From Alkalihalophilus marmarensis DSM 21297 (GTDB taxonomy: Bacteria > Bacillota > Bacilli > Bacillales > Bacillaceae_D), in contig NZ_ATAE01000003.1 of assembly GCF_000474275.2 (NCBI RefSeq), forward strand, positions 179,831-243,830: a stretch of DNA of 64,000 bases, read 5' to 3'. The notes beneath the pieces were generated by a model, which was not told the origin of the DNA, made no database searches, and was given only the letters and a program-made list of their open reading frames with translations. This document shows positions 36,323 to 43,894 of this stretch, piece after piece. Every line of letters starts with the position of its first letter. Positions within the stretch are counted from its first letter, which is position 1. A program made the translations under genes and the position numbers.

Positions 36323-37228
36323 TTGGAATTAAGACAAATCAAATATTTTATTGAAGTGGCAAAACGAGAACATATGACAGAGGCTGCAGAAGCCTTGCAT
36401 GTCGCACAATCGGCAGTCAGCAGACAAATCTCAAATTTAGAAGAAGAATTAGGAGTCAAGCTATTTATTAGAGAAGGAAGAAGGGTAAAAGTAACACCAA
36501 TTGGACGTCTATTTTTAGAGCGGATGAATCAGGCGATGAACGTGATTGACAATGCTAAATTAGAAGTTGAAGAATATTTAGACCCAGAACAAGGAACAAT
36601 TCGCATTGCTTTTCCGATTAGCATGGCTGCATATACATTGCCAACGGCTGTGGTAGCATTCAGAAAGCAATATCCGAAGGTGAAATTCAAATTAAAGCAA
36701 GCAACATATCTTGAACTAATTAATGGGGTAGTGAATGGAGATTTTAACATGGCTTTGATTGGGCCTGTACCGAGAAATGAACCTAAACTTAAAAGCGAGA
36801 TCTTATTTACAGAAAAAATTGTCGCTCTAGTTCCTATACACCATCCATTCGCAAACTATAAAAGCTTAATGCTGAGAGAGCTTAAAGAGGAATCCATTAT
36901 TTTATTACCTGAAGGATATATTTTAAGGGATATTATTGTTAAGGCTTGCGAGAGTCAAGGCTTTACTCCTGAAGTGTCATTTGAAGGTGATGATATTGAT
37001 GCATTAAAAGGGCTTGCCGCAGCAGGTCTCGGCATTACATTGATTCCCGAAATTACGTTAATGGACCATGTCCCTCCTTCAACAGTAAGAATTCCTGTAG
37101 AAGAACCGATGATTCCAAGGACTGTCGGAGTCATTATTCCGGGTGAAAGACCGTTATTGCCAGCTGAGGAGCTGTTTTATCAATTTTTAAAGAAGATTTT
37201 TACAAGACTCGACCGCTTTCAAAATTAA
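36323..37228 (+). CDS. gltC: LysR-type regulator, GltC-like
   Basis: 301 residues from TTG 36323, behind GGAGGGG; this gives the MELRQIKYFIEVAKREHMTE start found in B. subtilis GltC. The N-terminal HTH (AEALHVAQSAVSRQISNLEE) and effector domain (ILFTEKIVALVPIHHPFA; GDDIDALKGLAAAGLGITL) align with GltC throughout. In B. subtilis GltC is divergent from glutamate synthase gltAB; here it is divergent from gdhA, so it may regulate glutamate dehydrogenase. The 156-bp intergenic region holds both promoters. Confidence 0.85.
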   Translation: MELRQIKYFIEVAKREHMTEAAEALHVAQSAVSRQISNLEEELGVKLFIREGRRVKVTPIGRLFLERMNQAMNVIDNAKLEVEEYLDPEQGTIRIAFPISMAAYTLPTAVVAFRKQYPKVKFKLKQATYLELINGVVNGDFNMALIGPVPRNEPKLKSEILFTEKIVALVPIHHPFANYKSLMLRELKEESIILLPEGYILRDIIVKACESQGFTPEVSFEGDDIDALKGLAAAGLGITLIPEITLMDHVPPSTVRIPVEEPMIPRTVGVIIPGERPLLPAEELFYQFLKKIFTRLDRFQN

Positions 37229-37303
37229 TTATTATTGTGGGAAAGTAATTAAAGAGTTGGCAATTTGTAGATAGTGAAGTGGACTGAGGACTAATACTGG
37301 AGA

Positions 37304-37474
37304 TTATGATGAGGTTCTCATTCGATTATAACGATTTAAGAGCATGTCTAATTGCTGGCTGTATTTAATTGTATCTGGATGATTTAATCCATTTTTAAGA
37401 CCGCTTTTAATCATCTCGCAGCGAAGCTTTTCAATTCGACCTTCTAATTTTATTAGTAATGCATCATTAAACAA
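37304..37474 (-). CDS. Spo0E-like aspartyl-phosphate phosphatase
   Basis: A 56-residue protein from a TTG start at 37474, 9 nt behind GGGAG. It shows the Spo0E pattern: helix 1 LLIKLEGRIEKLRCEMIKSG, the turn LKNGLNHPDTIKY, and the signature SQQLDMLLNRY (S-x-x-L-D). Members dephosphorylate Spo0A-P or related response regulators, restraining sporulation. The gene is short and solitary, typical for this family. Confidence 0.8.
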   Translation of the reverse strand: MFNDALLIKLEGRIEKLRCEMIKSGLKNGLNHPDTIKYSQQLDMLLNRYNRMRTSS

Positions 37475-37640
37475 CGTATGTAACTCCCATCTATATATAA
37501 TTAATCCAATTTATAGGTGAAAAGTAACCGTTCTCTATCTTAGATCACTTTTGCTTAGATGTTAAGAGCTTCGACAAAGTTTTTGAATTTTATGAAGGAA
37601 GATAGGACTTTTTTGTGAAAAAGTGTATGATAATTTAACA

Positions 37641-37694
37641 TAAAAAGACCGAGTATAAACAAGTGGATGTAGACGTGTCTATACTCGGTCTTTC
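37641..37694 (-). terminator. Terminator of the 94-aa hypothetical gene
   Basis: Arms aaagaccgagtata (37644-37657) and tatactcggtcttt (37680-37693), a perfect 14-bp stem with a 22-nt loop. On the minus strand it runs into TTTTTATG. Confidence 0.85.
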
Positions 37695-37700
37695 CAGGAA

Positions 37701-37985
37701 TTATGATAGTGTAGGTTGATCGATTGCATATATAGCTTTTTGCATCGTTTCTATTAAATCCTTTTGATATTGACTATATCGATAAGAGCTAGGGGCAGTG
37801 CGCAGGTTGATCGATTCATTTTCATGTTTAAGGTATGTCCAGTTGTGTACTGGAATGGAGAATAGATATTTATTGTGATCAAACTTCATGACGAACATAG
37901 AGGTATCCCCAAATTCTTTTAAGGGGTGCTCTAACGTAACTTCTAAACAAGCCGAAAATTCTAGAGTGTTTATACTTTTCACCAA
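37701..37985 (-). CDS. Hypothetical protein, 94 aa
   Basis: A soluble protein from TTG 37985 (AAAAGGAG 7 nt upstream; GTG 37982 is an alternative). It contains beta-rich TLEFSACLEVTLEHPLKEFG and YLFSIPVHNWTYLKHENES, and a helical C-terminus (SQYQKDLIETMQKAIYAID). I do not recognise the family. It has a convincing SD and its own terminator. The promoter must lie in the 378-base gap upstream. Confidence 0.6.
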   Translation of the reverse strand: MVKSINTLEFSACLEVTLEHPLKEFGDTSMFVMKFDHNKYLFSIPVHNWTYLKHENESINLRTAPSSYRYSQYQKDLIETMQKAIYAIDQPTLS

Positions 37986-38258
37986 GACCAGTCTCCTTTT
38001 CTCAACTGTTAAATTTGATTATGGTTTTAATCTTGATTTTCCAAACAAATCATTAGCTGCATGTCACACGATTTCTTATACTACGCTTATGCATCAAAGG
38101 TTTCAAACGGATATAAAAGAATTAAGAATATTAAATGAAGTCATAATTACCAGGTAGTTTTTTAATTTTTTATACTAACATAACGAATAAGGCAAGTATC
38201 TAAACATTTTGAAATATAAAGCTCATTAACGATACATACAAGCAATCAGTGAATCTTA

Positions 38259-38286
38259 TACCTTTCAATTAATACCTTTCAATTAA
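38259..38286. repeat. Two-unit 14-bp tandem repeat in a gene-free gap
   Basis: tacctttcaattaa occurs twice head to tail. The surrounding gap (37986-38363, 378 bases) holds no other supported feature; an open frame across 37888-38157 lacks a ribosome site and overlaps the minus-strand gene. Confidence 0.8.
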
Positions 38287-38363
38287 TCCAATTTAATTGT
38301 TACAAGTCATTTGATACAATAAAGAACAAGAGTTTTATGCAAGTTAAATGAGGTGAGGTATTA

Positions 38364-38735
38364 ATGGAACAATTAAGTCTTTTTGAAGATCCTTCGGAAG
38401 AAAATGATCATAAAGACGAGAAGCCGAAACAGAAAGAGAGAGTACCCCGTTCTTCGGCAAAGTTTTTACATGTAGATGAAGATATTATGATGTTATTAAA
38501 AGACGGTAAAACGGTTGTGGAAATCTGTAAATGGTTGATTGAGAACCGAGGATTTGATGCATCAACCTATTCACAAGGCACATATAAAATATATCCTGCA
38601 CTAATGCAGCATTTAAAATTCTTGGAAAAAGAAAAGTACATCCGCTTAGTTGAAGTCGACCGAGGAAATGGAGTGTTCGAACCATATAAGGAAGATATTT
38701 CCCGATTGGCAGATGCAAAGTATGAGGTAATCTAA
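38364..38735 (+). CDS. Hypothetical protein with possible winged-helix region
   Basis: A 123-residue soluble protein. The first 35 residues are charged and probably disordered (EDPSEENDHKDEKPKQKE). The rest contains helices IMMLLKDGKTVVEICKWLIE and YPALMQHLKFLEKEKYIRLV, an arrangement reminiscent of a winged helix. I do not recognise the family. SD AGGTGAGG before ATG, strong terminator after it; likely monocistronic. Confidence 0.7.
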   Translation: MEQLSLFEDPSEENDHKDEKPKQKERVPRSSAKFLHVDEDIMMLLKDGKTVVEICKWLIENRGFDASTYSQGTYKIYPALMQHLKFLEKEKYIRLVEVDRGNGVFEPYKEDISRLADAKYEVI

Positions 38736-38737
38736 GT

Positions 38738-38776
38738 AAAAGCGAGCATATGGGATTTCAATTGCTCGCTTTTTTT
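38738..38776 (+). terminator. Rho-independent terminator
   Basis: Arms aaaagcgagca / tgctcgctttt (11 bp) with a TTTTTT tail. Confidence 0.88.
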
Positions 38777-38865
38777 CATGCTTTGCCTACTCATTGTTTT
38801 CGACAATTCATCATGAATATAAAGTTTATATTTATGATAAGATGAGGGGAATAGGGAGGTATGAA

Positions 38866-39147
38866 GTGGTGAAAAGTTCAGCTAAGATCATCAGTGGGAT
38901 TAGTATCCTGTTTGCACTCATTTTTGTTTATGAAAGACTCGTTCAAAACAGCAATTTACCCGAACTATTTGGTTCCATGCTATGGTTTGTACCAGTAGTC
39001 TTATCAGTGCTTTTCTATATGATCGCAGTAACGATCAATAAAGGCTATAACAAGGCTCTAAAAATAATAGGGATAGCTTATATTATTATGACTGTCATAG
39101 GAATAAGCTGGTATTTTGTGATTATTGTTATGATGGTAACCGGTTAA
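38866..39147 (+). CDS. Small membrane protein, three spans
   Basis: 93 residues from GTG 38866 or 38869, behind GGGAGG (38854-38859). A longer frame from 38794 would run through the likely promoter. Three hydrophobic helices are visible: KIISGISILFALIFVY (about 6-22), FGSMLWFVPVVLSVLFYMIAV (about 34-54) and ALKIIGIAYIIMTVIGISWY (about 64-90). No family is recognised. Confidence 0.6.
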   Translation: MVKSSAKIISGISILFALIFVYERLVQNSNLPELFGSMLWFVPVVLSVLFYMIAVTINKGYNKALKIIGIAYIIMTVIGISWYFVIIVMMVTG

Positions 39148-39200
39148 TACATAGGTGATAGGATGAGATGAATTAAGACTCCGAAATGGGGGACTTAAAT

Positions 39201-39983
39201 ATGGGAACATTAGATGGAAAGATCGCGATAGTAACAGGTGTCAGCCGCTTGAGGGGAATTGGCGCTGCTATTTGTAAGGAACTTGCAGAAACAGGATGTC
39301 AGATCTTTTTTACATATTGGACAGACTATGATGAACAAATGTCCTATCAGATCGAAGTAGATGAACCTTTAATGATAAAAGAAAAGCTTCGGCAATCTGG
39401 TGTGGAAGTCCAGTGTATGGCACTGGATTTAAGAGATATTCTTGCCCCCGAGAAGCTATTTAAAGAAGTGGTTGAACAACTGGGTGATCCAGATATATTA
39501 ATTAACAATGCCGCCTATTCAAGTAATAATGGTTATACAACCTTAACTGCTGAAGAATTAGACAAGCATTACTTTGTTAATGTACGAGCAACGATGCTGC
39601 TTTCAAATCACTTTGCTCAAGCATTTAGAAAGGGCAGCGGAGGGAGAATTATCAACCTTACCTCTGGTCAATCTCAAGGACCCATGCCGGGTGAGCTAGC
39701 GTATGCAACGACCAAAGGAGCTATTGATGCTTTAACGGTCACTCTCGCTCAAGAGGTGGCGCCGCTCGGTATAACGGTCAATGCGGTGAACCCCGGACCG
39801 ACAAATTCGGGATGGATGACAGAGGAAATCAAGCAAGATTTAGCAGCTAAATTTCCTTTCGGTCGAGTGGGAGAGCCAGAAGATGCAGCAAAGGTTATTA
39901 AATTTTTGGTAACTGAAGACGCAGCCTGGATGACTGGACAGGTGATTCATTCAGAAGGCGGATTTATACGTAAGGGAGGGTGA
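39201..39983 (+). CDS. Short-chain dehydrogenase/reductase
   Basis: 260 residues from ATG 39201, behind GGGGGA (ATG 39186 overlaps that box). NAD(P) motif VTGVSRLRGIGAAIC with an unusual Leu-Arg insertion typical of one SDR branch in Bacillus, then NNAAYSS, the catalytic Ser (LTSGQSQGP) and Y-x3-K in AYATTKGAIDAL, and the C-terminal PEDAAKVIKFLVTEDAAWMTGQ. Substrate unknown; annotated relatives are often called 3-oxoacyl-ACP reductases without proof. A short terminator overlaps the stop. Confidence 0.88.
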   Translation: MGTLDGKIAIVTGVSRLRGIGAAICKELAETGCQIFFTYWTDYDEQMSYQIEVDEPLMIKEKLRQSGVEVQCMALDLRDILAPEKLFKEVVEQLGDPDILINNAAYSSNNGYTTLTAEELDKHYFVNVRATMLLSNHFAQAFRKGSGGRIINLTSGQSQGPMPGELAYATTKGAIDALTVTLAQEVAPLGITVNAVNPGPTNSGWMTEEIKQDLAAKFPFGRVGEPEDAAKVIKFLVTEDAAWMTGQVIHSEGGFIRKGG

Positions 39984-40006
39984 CTCATACGAAGTCACCT
40001 TTTTAT
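39978..40006 (+). terminator. Terminator of the SDR gene
   Basis: Arms ggtgact / agtcacc, overlapping the stop codon, and TTTTTA after them. Confidence 0.75.
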
Positions 40007-40143
40007 TTTTAAAATTTGCCCTAACTTACTCTATTATAGCAGGAGTATGTAAAAGTATGTCATGTACAACTCGATCATTTTCGTGTTATGAAAGGGAACT
40101 CGTAAGGGTGAAGATAAGTTAATTCAGAAGAAGGGCGGGTAAG

Positions 40144-40443
40144 ATGAATACTTTTGAAGGCTATAACACACGAACTATCACATCTCTAATTTTCGGAATG
40201 CTAGCCATTATATTTCACCAAATTTTATTTGTATTTATCCTTCCTCTCATCGTTATTAGCTTCGTGTTTGGAATTGTAGGATTTGTAGATATAAAGAAAA
40301 ACGGTCACTGTGGGGTCCTGTTAGGAATCGTTGGGATTTTATGCAGTTTGGTAGGCTTATGGTTTCTCGTACTAGAGTTTATTGAAATGATAAACTCACT
40401 AAAAGAACTTGAGAAGGTACAGAGGGTGCTAGATGGATCTTAA
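40144..40443 (+). CDS. DUF4190-type membrane protein
   Basis: 99 residues with two or three membrane helices (about 12-27, 29-48 and 58-82). The pattern SLIFGMLAIIFH..IVISFVFGIVGFVDIKK..GVLLGIVGILCSLVG is that of DUF4190, small Gly-rich membrane domains of unknown function. SD is weak (AAGGGCGGG 6 nt upstream). Confidence 0.7.
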   Translation: MNTFEGYNTRTITSLIFGMLAIIFHQILFVFILPLIVISFVFGIVGFVDIKKNGHCGVLLGIVGILCSLVGLWFLVLEFIEMINSLKELEKVQRVLDGS

Positions 40444-40477
40444 AGGTAGCTTCGGGTACTCGGTATCTTAAAAGAAA

Positions 40478-40687
40478 ATGGAACTCAGTGGAATAGGTAC
40501 ATTATCTACTGAGGGTATTACAGCTTTTATTAAGATGATTCAACAATTTGAAGTAATGGGTTTAACAGTTACTATTATTGGGGTGAAACCAGAACACGCG
40601 ATTTATTTTAATACGAATGGTTATCAGGTAGAGGCCTCTTTTCAAAGTAATCTTCATAATGTCATCCATCGTTATTTACACCAATAA
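40478..40687 (+). pseudogene. STAS-domain remnant, 5' truncated
   Basis: The 69-residue frame matches the C-terminal two thirds of a STAS domain (LSGIGTLSTEGITAFIKMI; FEVMGLTVTIIGVKPEHA), as in RsbR/RsbS stressosome proteins or anti-sigma antagonists. The first strand and helix are missing: an in-frame stop (40469) lies just upstream and there is no ribosome binding site. It is therefore probably the decayed tail of a longer regulator. The phosphorylatable Ser/Thr region (GTLST) remains. Confidence 0.5.
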
Positions 40688-40705
40688 GGGATTCGTTTAT
40701 ATAAA

Positions 40706-40740
40706 AATAACCTTACCTCCTAAACGGAAATAAGGTTATT
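40706..40740 (-). terminator. Terminator of guaC
   Basis: A 10-bp stem aataacctta / taaggttatt; on the minus strand it continues into TTTTTAT. Confidence 0.85.
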
Positions 40741-40746
40741 CTTGTA

Positions 40747-41730
40747 TTAGTACGTTTTATCACCATTAAAGATAGAGTTTTTTACAACAACATAATCTAC
40801 GTGACGAATGGCATCTAATTTAGTACCACCAGCGTAAGAAATCGATGATTGAAGATCTTGCTCCATCTCAATTAATGTATCCTTCAATGAACCTTTGTGC
40901 TCGACAATCATCTTTTTCCCTTCAACGTTTTTCTTCTCGCCTTTTTGGAATTCTGAAGCCGATCCAAAATATTCCTTGTATAGCTTTCCATCTTTTTCAA
41001 TCGTTTCGCCAGGTGATTCTTCATGCCCTGCAAATAATGAACCAATCATCACCATAGACGCGCCGAATCTGATAGATTTGGCAATATCACCATGCGTACG
41101 AATACCGCCATCCGCAATAACAGGTTTGCTTGCAGCCTTGGCACACCAGCGAAGTGCAGCTAGCTGCCAGCCTCCTGTACCAAAACCAGTTTTAATCTTC
41201 GTGATACATACTTTACCTGGTCCAATTCCAACCTTTGTAGCATCTGCTCCAGCATGCTCAAGCTCTCTTACAGCTTCCGGCGTCCCAACATTACCAGCAA
41301 TAACAAAGCAATCAGGCAAATGTTTTTTAATATGTTGAATCATTTCAATGACGGCATTTGAGTGGCCGTGTGCAATATCAATTGTAATATAATCAGGCAC
41401 TAATTGTTCCTCAGCTAATTTAAGCACAAAATCGTATTCTTCAGCTTTTACTCCAACGCTAATAGAAGAGATTAATTCCCTTGATTTCATATCTCTAATA
41501 AAAGATACTCGTTTTTCAGGTTCGAAGCGATGCATGATGTAGAAGTAGCCATTTTTCGCTAAGAACGTTGCAATTGTTTCATCAATAATCGTCTGCATAT
41601 TCGCAGGTACGACTGGCATTTTAAATGTATGTTTACCTAAAGTGATGGTTGTATCACACTCAGATCGGCTATTTACTACACATTTTGCTGGAATCAGTTG
41701 AATATCTTCGTAATCAAACACATTTTCCAT
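40747..41730 (-). CDS. guaC: GMP reductase
   Basis: GuaC converts GMP to IMP with NADPH, returning guanine nucleotides to the common pool. 327 residues, the length of the Firmicute type. Motifs: [20 protein letters not shown], the active-site loop [20 protein letters not shown] with the catalytic Cys, [19 protein letters not shown] and [22 protein letters not shown] PurBox-like repeat overlaps its promoter. Confidence 0.96.
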   Translation of the reverse strand: MENVFDYEDIQLIPAKCVVNSRSECDTTITLGKHTFKMPVVPANMQTIIDETIATFLAKNGYFYIMHRFEPEKRVSFIRDMKSRELISSISVGVKAEEYDFVLKLAEEQLVPDYITIDIAHGHSNAVIEMIQHIKKHLPDCFVIAGNVGTPEAVRELEHAGADATKVGIGPGKVCITKIKTGFGTGGWQLAALRWCAKAASKPVIADGGIRTHGDIAKSIRFGASMVMIGSLFAGHEESPGETIEKDGKLYKEYFGSASEFQKGEKKNVEGKKMIVEHKGSLKDTLIEMEQDLQSSISYAGGTKLDAIRHVDYVVVKNSIFNGDKTY

Positions 41731-41745
41731 AATTACACCCCTAAA

Positions 41746-41785
41746 AACGAATATTTAAATTATATCTAAAAAGAATCGTTCGTAC
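41746..41785 (-). promoter_or_regulatory. PurBox-like repeat and promoter of guaC
   Basis: Read on the minus strand: an ACGAACGATT arm (41783-41774), an AT-rich gap with a TATAAT -10 box (41764-41759), and a second arm AATATTCGTTT (41757-41747). Two CGAA/TTCG arms facing each other across a -10 box are how PurR boxes look in Bacillus purine genes. Binding is inferred. Confidence 0.5.
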
Positions 41786-41861
41786 ATTTGGTAATTTACA
41801 TCATTTTCTGATGAATGTCAAAGCTTTTTTCGAGATGAACAGGTAAAGGAGGGAAGGGGTA

Positions 41862-41899
41862 CAATAAAAAAGCGATACAGCATCTCTTCTGTATCGCTT
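41862..41899 (-). terminator. Terminator of the MerR-family gene
   Basis: A stem agcgatacag / ctgtatcgct (10 bp) followed on the minus strand by TTTTTTATTG. Confidence 0.9.
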
Positions 41900-41913
41900 A
41901 ATCATAGTAAAAT

Positions 41914-42630
41914 TTATTGGCGATCATCTGCATAACTGCCCATTGCTTCACTCATAAATTGGGCTAGACCTTCTCCGAATTGATCAATGTTTTTAGTGAA
42001 CCGATCGTCTAGAATATACATTTGACCTAACCCTTTAAAGGCATCTAAAGAATAGCTGCCTATTTTATTTAATAAGATAAACCATTTTTTAATAGCTTCC
42101 TGTGCTTCTTTTGAGGCTGGGTCCGTTTGACGAATAGCAGCCAGTTCCCGGTAGAGATTATTCATCTCTTCTTGTCGTTCCTGAGTCATACCTTTAGCAG
42201 TCTCATCTACTTTTTTATCTCCATAACGTTCTCTTGCTTCCTTTTCATAAGGGTTATGACTGAAGTCAAATCCCTTAAACTTTTCTTCGCTTGTCATATG
42301 AATGTCTCCTTTTTTATACTGTATGGTCTTGTCAATCGTTACAATCATTTGGTTAAGTTTATCTCGCTTTTCCAAGAGCATTTTACGTTGCCACACTAAT
42401 GCTTTTTCCTGATTAAAACGAGGGTCTTCGAGTACTTCTTTAATCTGTTTTAATGAAAATCCAAGTTCTTTATAGAAGAGAATTTGTTGAAGTGTATCTA
42501 AGTTACTTTCTGAATAATACCGATAGCCTGCTTCCGATATCGTATCTGGTTTTAACAGGCCGATTTCGTCATAATGATGAAGTGTGCGCACACTAATCCC
42601 CACGAGCTCTGCAATTTTTTTTACTTTCAC
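41914..42630 (-). CDS. MerR-family multidrug-responsive regulator, Mta/TipA type
   Basis: 238 residues from GTG 42630, which is 6 nt behind AAAGGAGGG. N-terminal MerR HTH (KKIAELVGISVRTLHHYDEI; GLLKPDTISEAGYRYYSESN), dimer helix (about 75-110) and a C-terminal TipAS domain (about 125-238; YSLDAFKGLGQMYILDDRFT). The TipAS domain binds diverse antibiotics. It aligns well with B. subtilis Mta, an activator of multidrug exporters. Its own promoter has a 19-bp spacer with a dyad, and it is divergent from a kinase gene. Confidence 0.88.
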   Translation of the reverse strand: MKVKKIAELVGISVRTLHHYDEIGLLKPDTISEAGYRYYSESNLDTLQQILFYKELGFSLKQIKEVLEDPRFNQEKALVWQRKMLLEKRDKLNQMIVTIDKTIQYKKGDIHMTSEEKFKGFDFSHNPYEKEARERYGDKKVDETAKGMTQERQEEMNNLYRELAAIRQTDPASKEAQEAIKKWFILLNKIGSYSLDAFKGLGQMYILDDRFTKNIDQFGEGLAQFMSEAMGSYADDRQ

Positions 42631-42653
42631 ATCCAACCCTCCTTTCAAACCTT

Positions 42654-42684
42654 ACTATAAGCTATCACGTGACGTGAGAGTCAA
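42654..42684 (-). promoter_or_regulatory. MerR-type promoter with 19-bp spacer
   Basis: TTGACT (42684-42679) and TATAGT (42659-42654) are separated by exactly 19 nt. The spacer holds a dyad around CACGTcACGTG. Over-long 19-bp spacers that the regulator must twist are the hallmark of MerR-controlled promoters, so the gene is probably autoactivated. Confidence 0.85.
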
Positions 42685-42714
42685 TATTTGAATGAAATTA
42701 ATTACACCAGTATT

Positions 42715-42723
42715 TGGTATAAT
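42715..42723 (+). promoter_or_regulatory. Extended -10 promoter of the APH-like gene
   Basis: TGG followed by TATAAT, 25 bp ahead of the start codon. No good -35 is seen. The MerR dyad lies about 50 bp upstream on the other side of the divergent region. Confidence 0.55.
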
Positions 42724-42748
42724 GAAAGATATATAAGAAGGTGAGAGG

Positions 42749-43645
42749 GTGGATCAGATGAACCGAAAATACCTGAAAGTATATAAAGAAGCACATACCA
42801 TACAACCTCTTACAAAAGGATTTTCTAGGGATGAAAAATATGTTATTGATCAAACCTATTTACTTAGAATCTTCCCTAAAGAGGAATTAGAGCGGCGAAC
42901 GATTGAGTTTGAAACGATCTCTAAGCTCACATCATTTTCTAAAAAGGTACCAAGACCAATAGAGTTTGGAGAGTTAATAGATGAGGAGAAGGGATATATG
43001 GTTTTATCCTACATGCCAGGTACTGACGGGGAAGAAGCATTAACAAGGTTAAAGGTAAGTGAGCAATATAGGGCGGGAAAAGAAGCAGCAGAAGAATTAA
43101 AGAAGCTTCATCAATTGAATGCTCCGTTTGAAATTCCAGAATGGCATACGGCTAAGAAGAAAAAAAGCGATAACTATTTAAAAGAGCTCAACCTCATTAA
43201 TATAGATGAACATACGAAAAAGCTTTTATCCAGTTATATAAGGGAAAATGAATACCTAATGCAAGGGCGGCCAAACCAGTTTCAGCATGACGACTTTCTC
43301 CCTTCTAATCTAGTCTTTCATCATGACCAATTTAGCGGGATTATTGATTTTCAGAGGATGGATTGGGGTGATCCTATTCATGACTTGCAAAAGATAGGTT
43401 TCTTTACTAAGCAAGTCAGTCCGGCCTTTGCTAAAGGAAATATTGACGGCTACCTTAGAGACAAAAGGGAGGAAGATAGTTTCTGGCCGCTTTATGGTCT
43501 GTATAGTGCGATGCATGTAGTTTCTGCTTTTGTATGGGGGATGAAAATGGGACCTAAGCAGTTTGAATTTTTGTCGGAACGAGCTTTTGAAGTGTTAGAC
43601 GACCATGACTATTTCCAGAGCAATATTCCGAAGTGGTATAAGTGA
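42749..43645 (+). CDS. Aminoglycoside phosphotransferase-family kinase
   Basis: 298 residues from GTG 42749 (ATG 42758 is an alternative). The APH fold is evident: the lobe-linking region MVLSYMPGTDGEEAL, the catalytic loop FQHDDFLPSNLVF (Asp for the usual Gly, then Asp and Asn, about residues 192-204) and GIIDFQRMDWGDPIHDLQK with the metal Asp. APH-like kinases phosphorylate antibiotics or metabolites. Divergence from a drug-sensing MerR suggests drug-linked control, but the substrate is unknown. Confidence 0.82.
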   Translation: MDQMNRKYLKVYKEAHTIQPLTKGFSRDEKYVIDQTYLLRIFPKEELERRTIEFETISKLTSFSKKVPRPIEFGELIDEEKGYMVLSYMPGTDGEEALTRLKVSEQYRAGKEAAEELKKLHQLNAPFEIPEWHTAKKKKSDNYLKELNLINIDEHTKKLLSSYIRENEYLMQGRPNQFQHDDFLPSNLVFHHDQFSGIIDFQRMDWGDPIHDLQKIGFFTKQVSPAFAKGNIDGYLRDKREEDSFWPLYGLYSAMHVVSAFVWGMKMGPKQFEFLSERAFEVLDDHDYFQSNIPKWYK

Positions 43646-43722
43646 GAAAGCATAAGAGGCTGAGACATAAGTATTTTACTTTTGGAAATACAAATATTAC
43701 AGATGGGGCCTATGTATACCGC

Positions 43723-43839
43723 TCCTAAAATATACTTCGTTTTCCGTGTGGAGCTAGTGAGCTTCCTTGGGCTTTCGCCCTGTGGGATCTCACATTTGCT
43801 CTAGTCCACACAGGAGTCTACGTATATTTCATCCACTAG
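43723..43839 (+). repeat. REP-like repeat, copy D
   Basis: It matches copy B (4321-4434) along its length: tatacttcg.ttttccg, ggagctagtgagcttcct, gggctttcgccctgtgggat, ctctagtcc, agtct and ttcatcc.cta. It lies in the 249-base gap between the APH-like gene and the propeller gene, after a ggctgagacataag segment (43661-43676) resembling a motif common beside such repeats. Confidence 0.8.
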
Positions 43840-43894
43840 ATTAGCGCTTCAGTCGTATCCTGAGTCAAACACTTTAATTATGTCCATGACTTTA

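Noticed and set aside
37888..38157. An 89-codon plus-strand open frame
   Set aside because: It starts antisense to the 94-residue gene, which has a good SD and terminator, and it has no SD of its own.
40895..41338. A 147-codon plus-strand open frame
   Set aside because: It is the shadow of guaC on the other strand.
41731..41830. Purine riboswitch before guaC
   Set aside because: No purine aptamer core could be drawn; a PurBox-like repeat explains the conserved look better.
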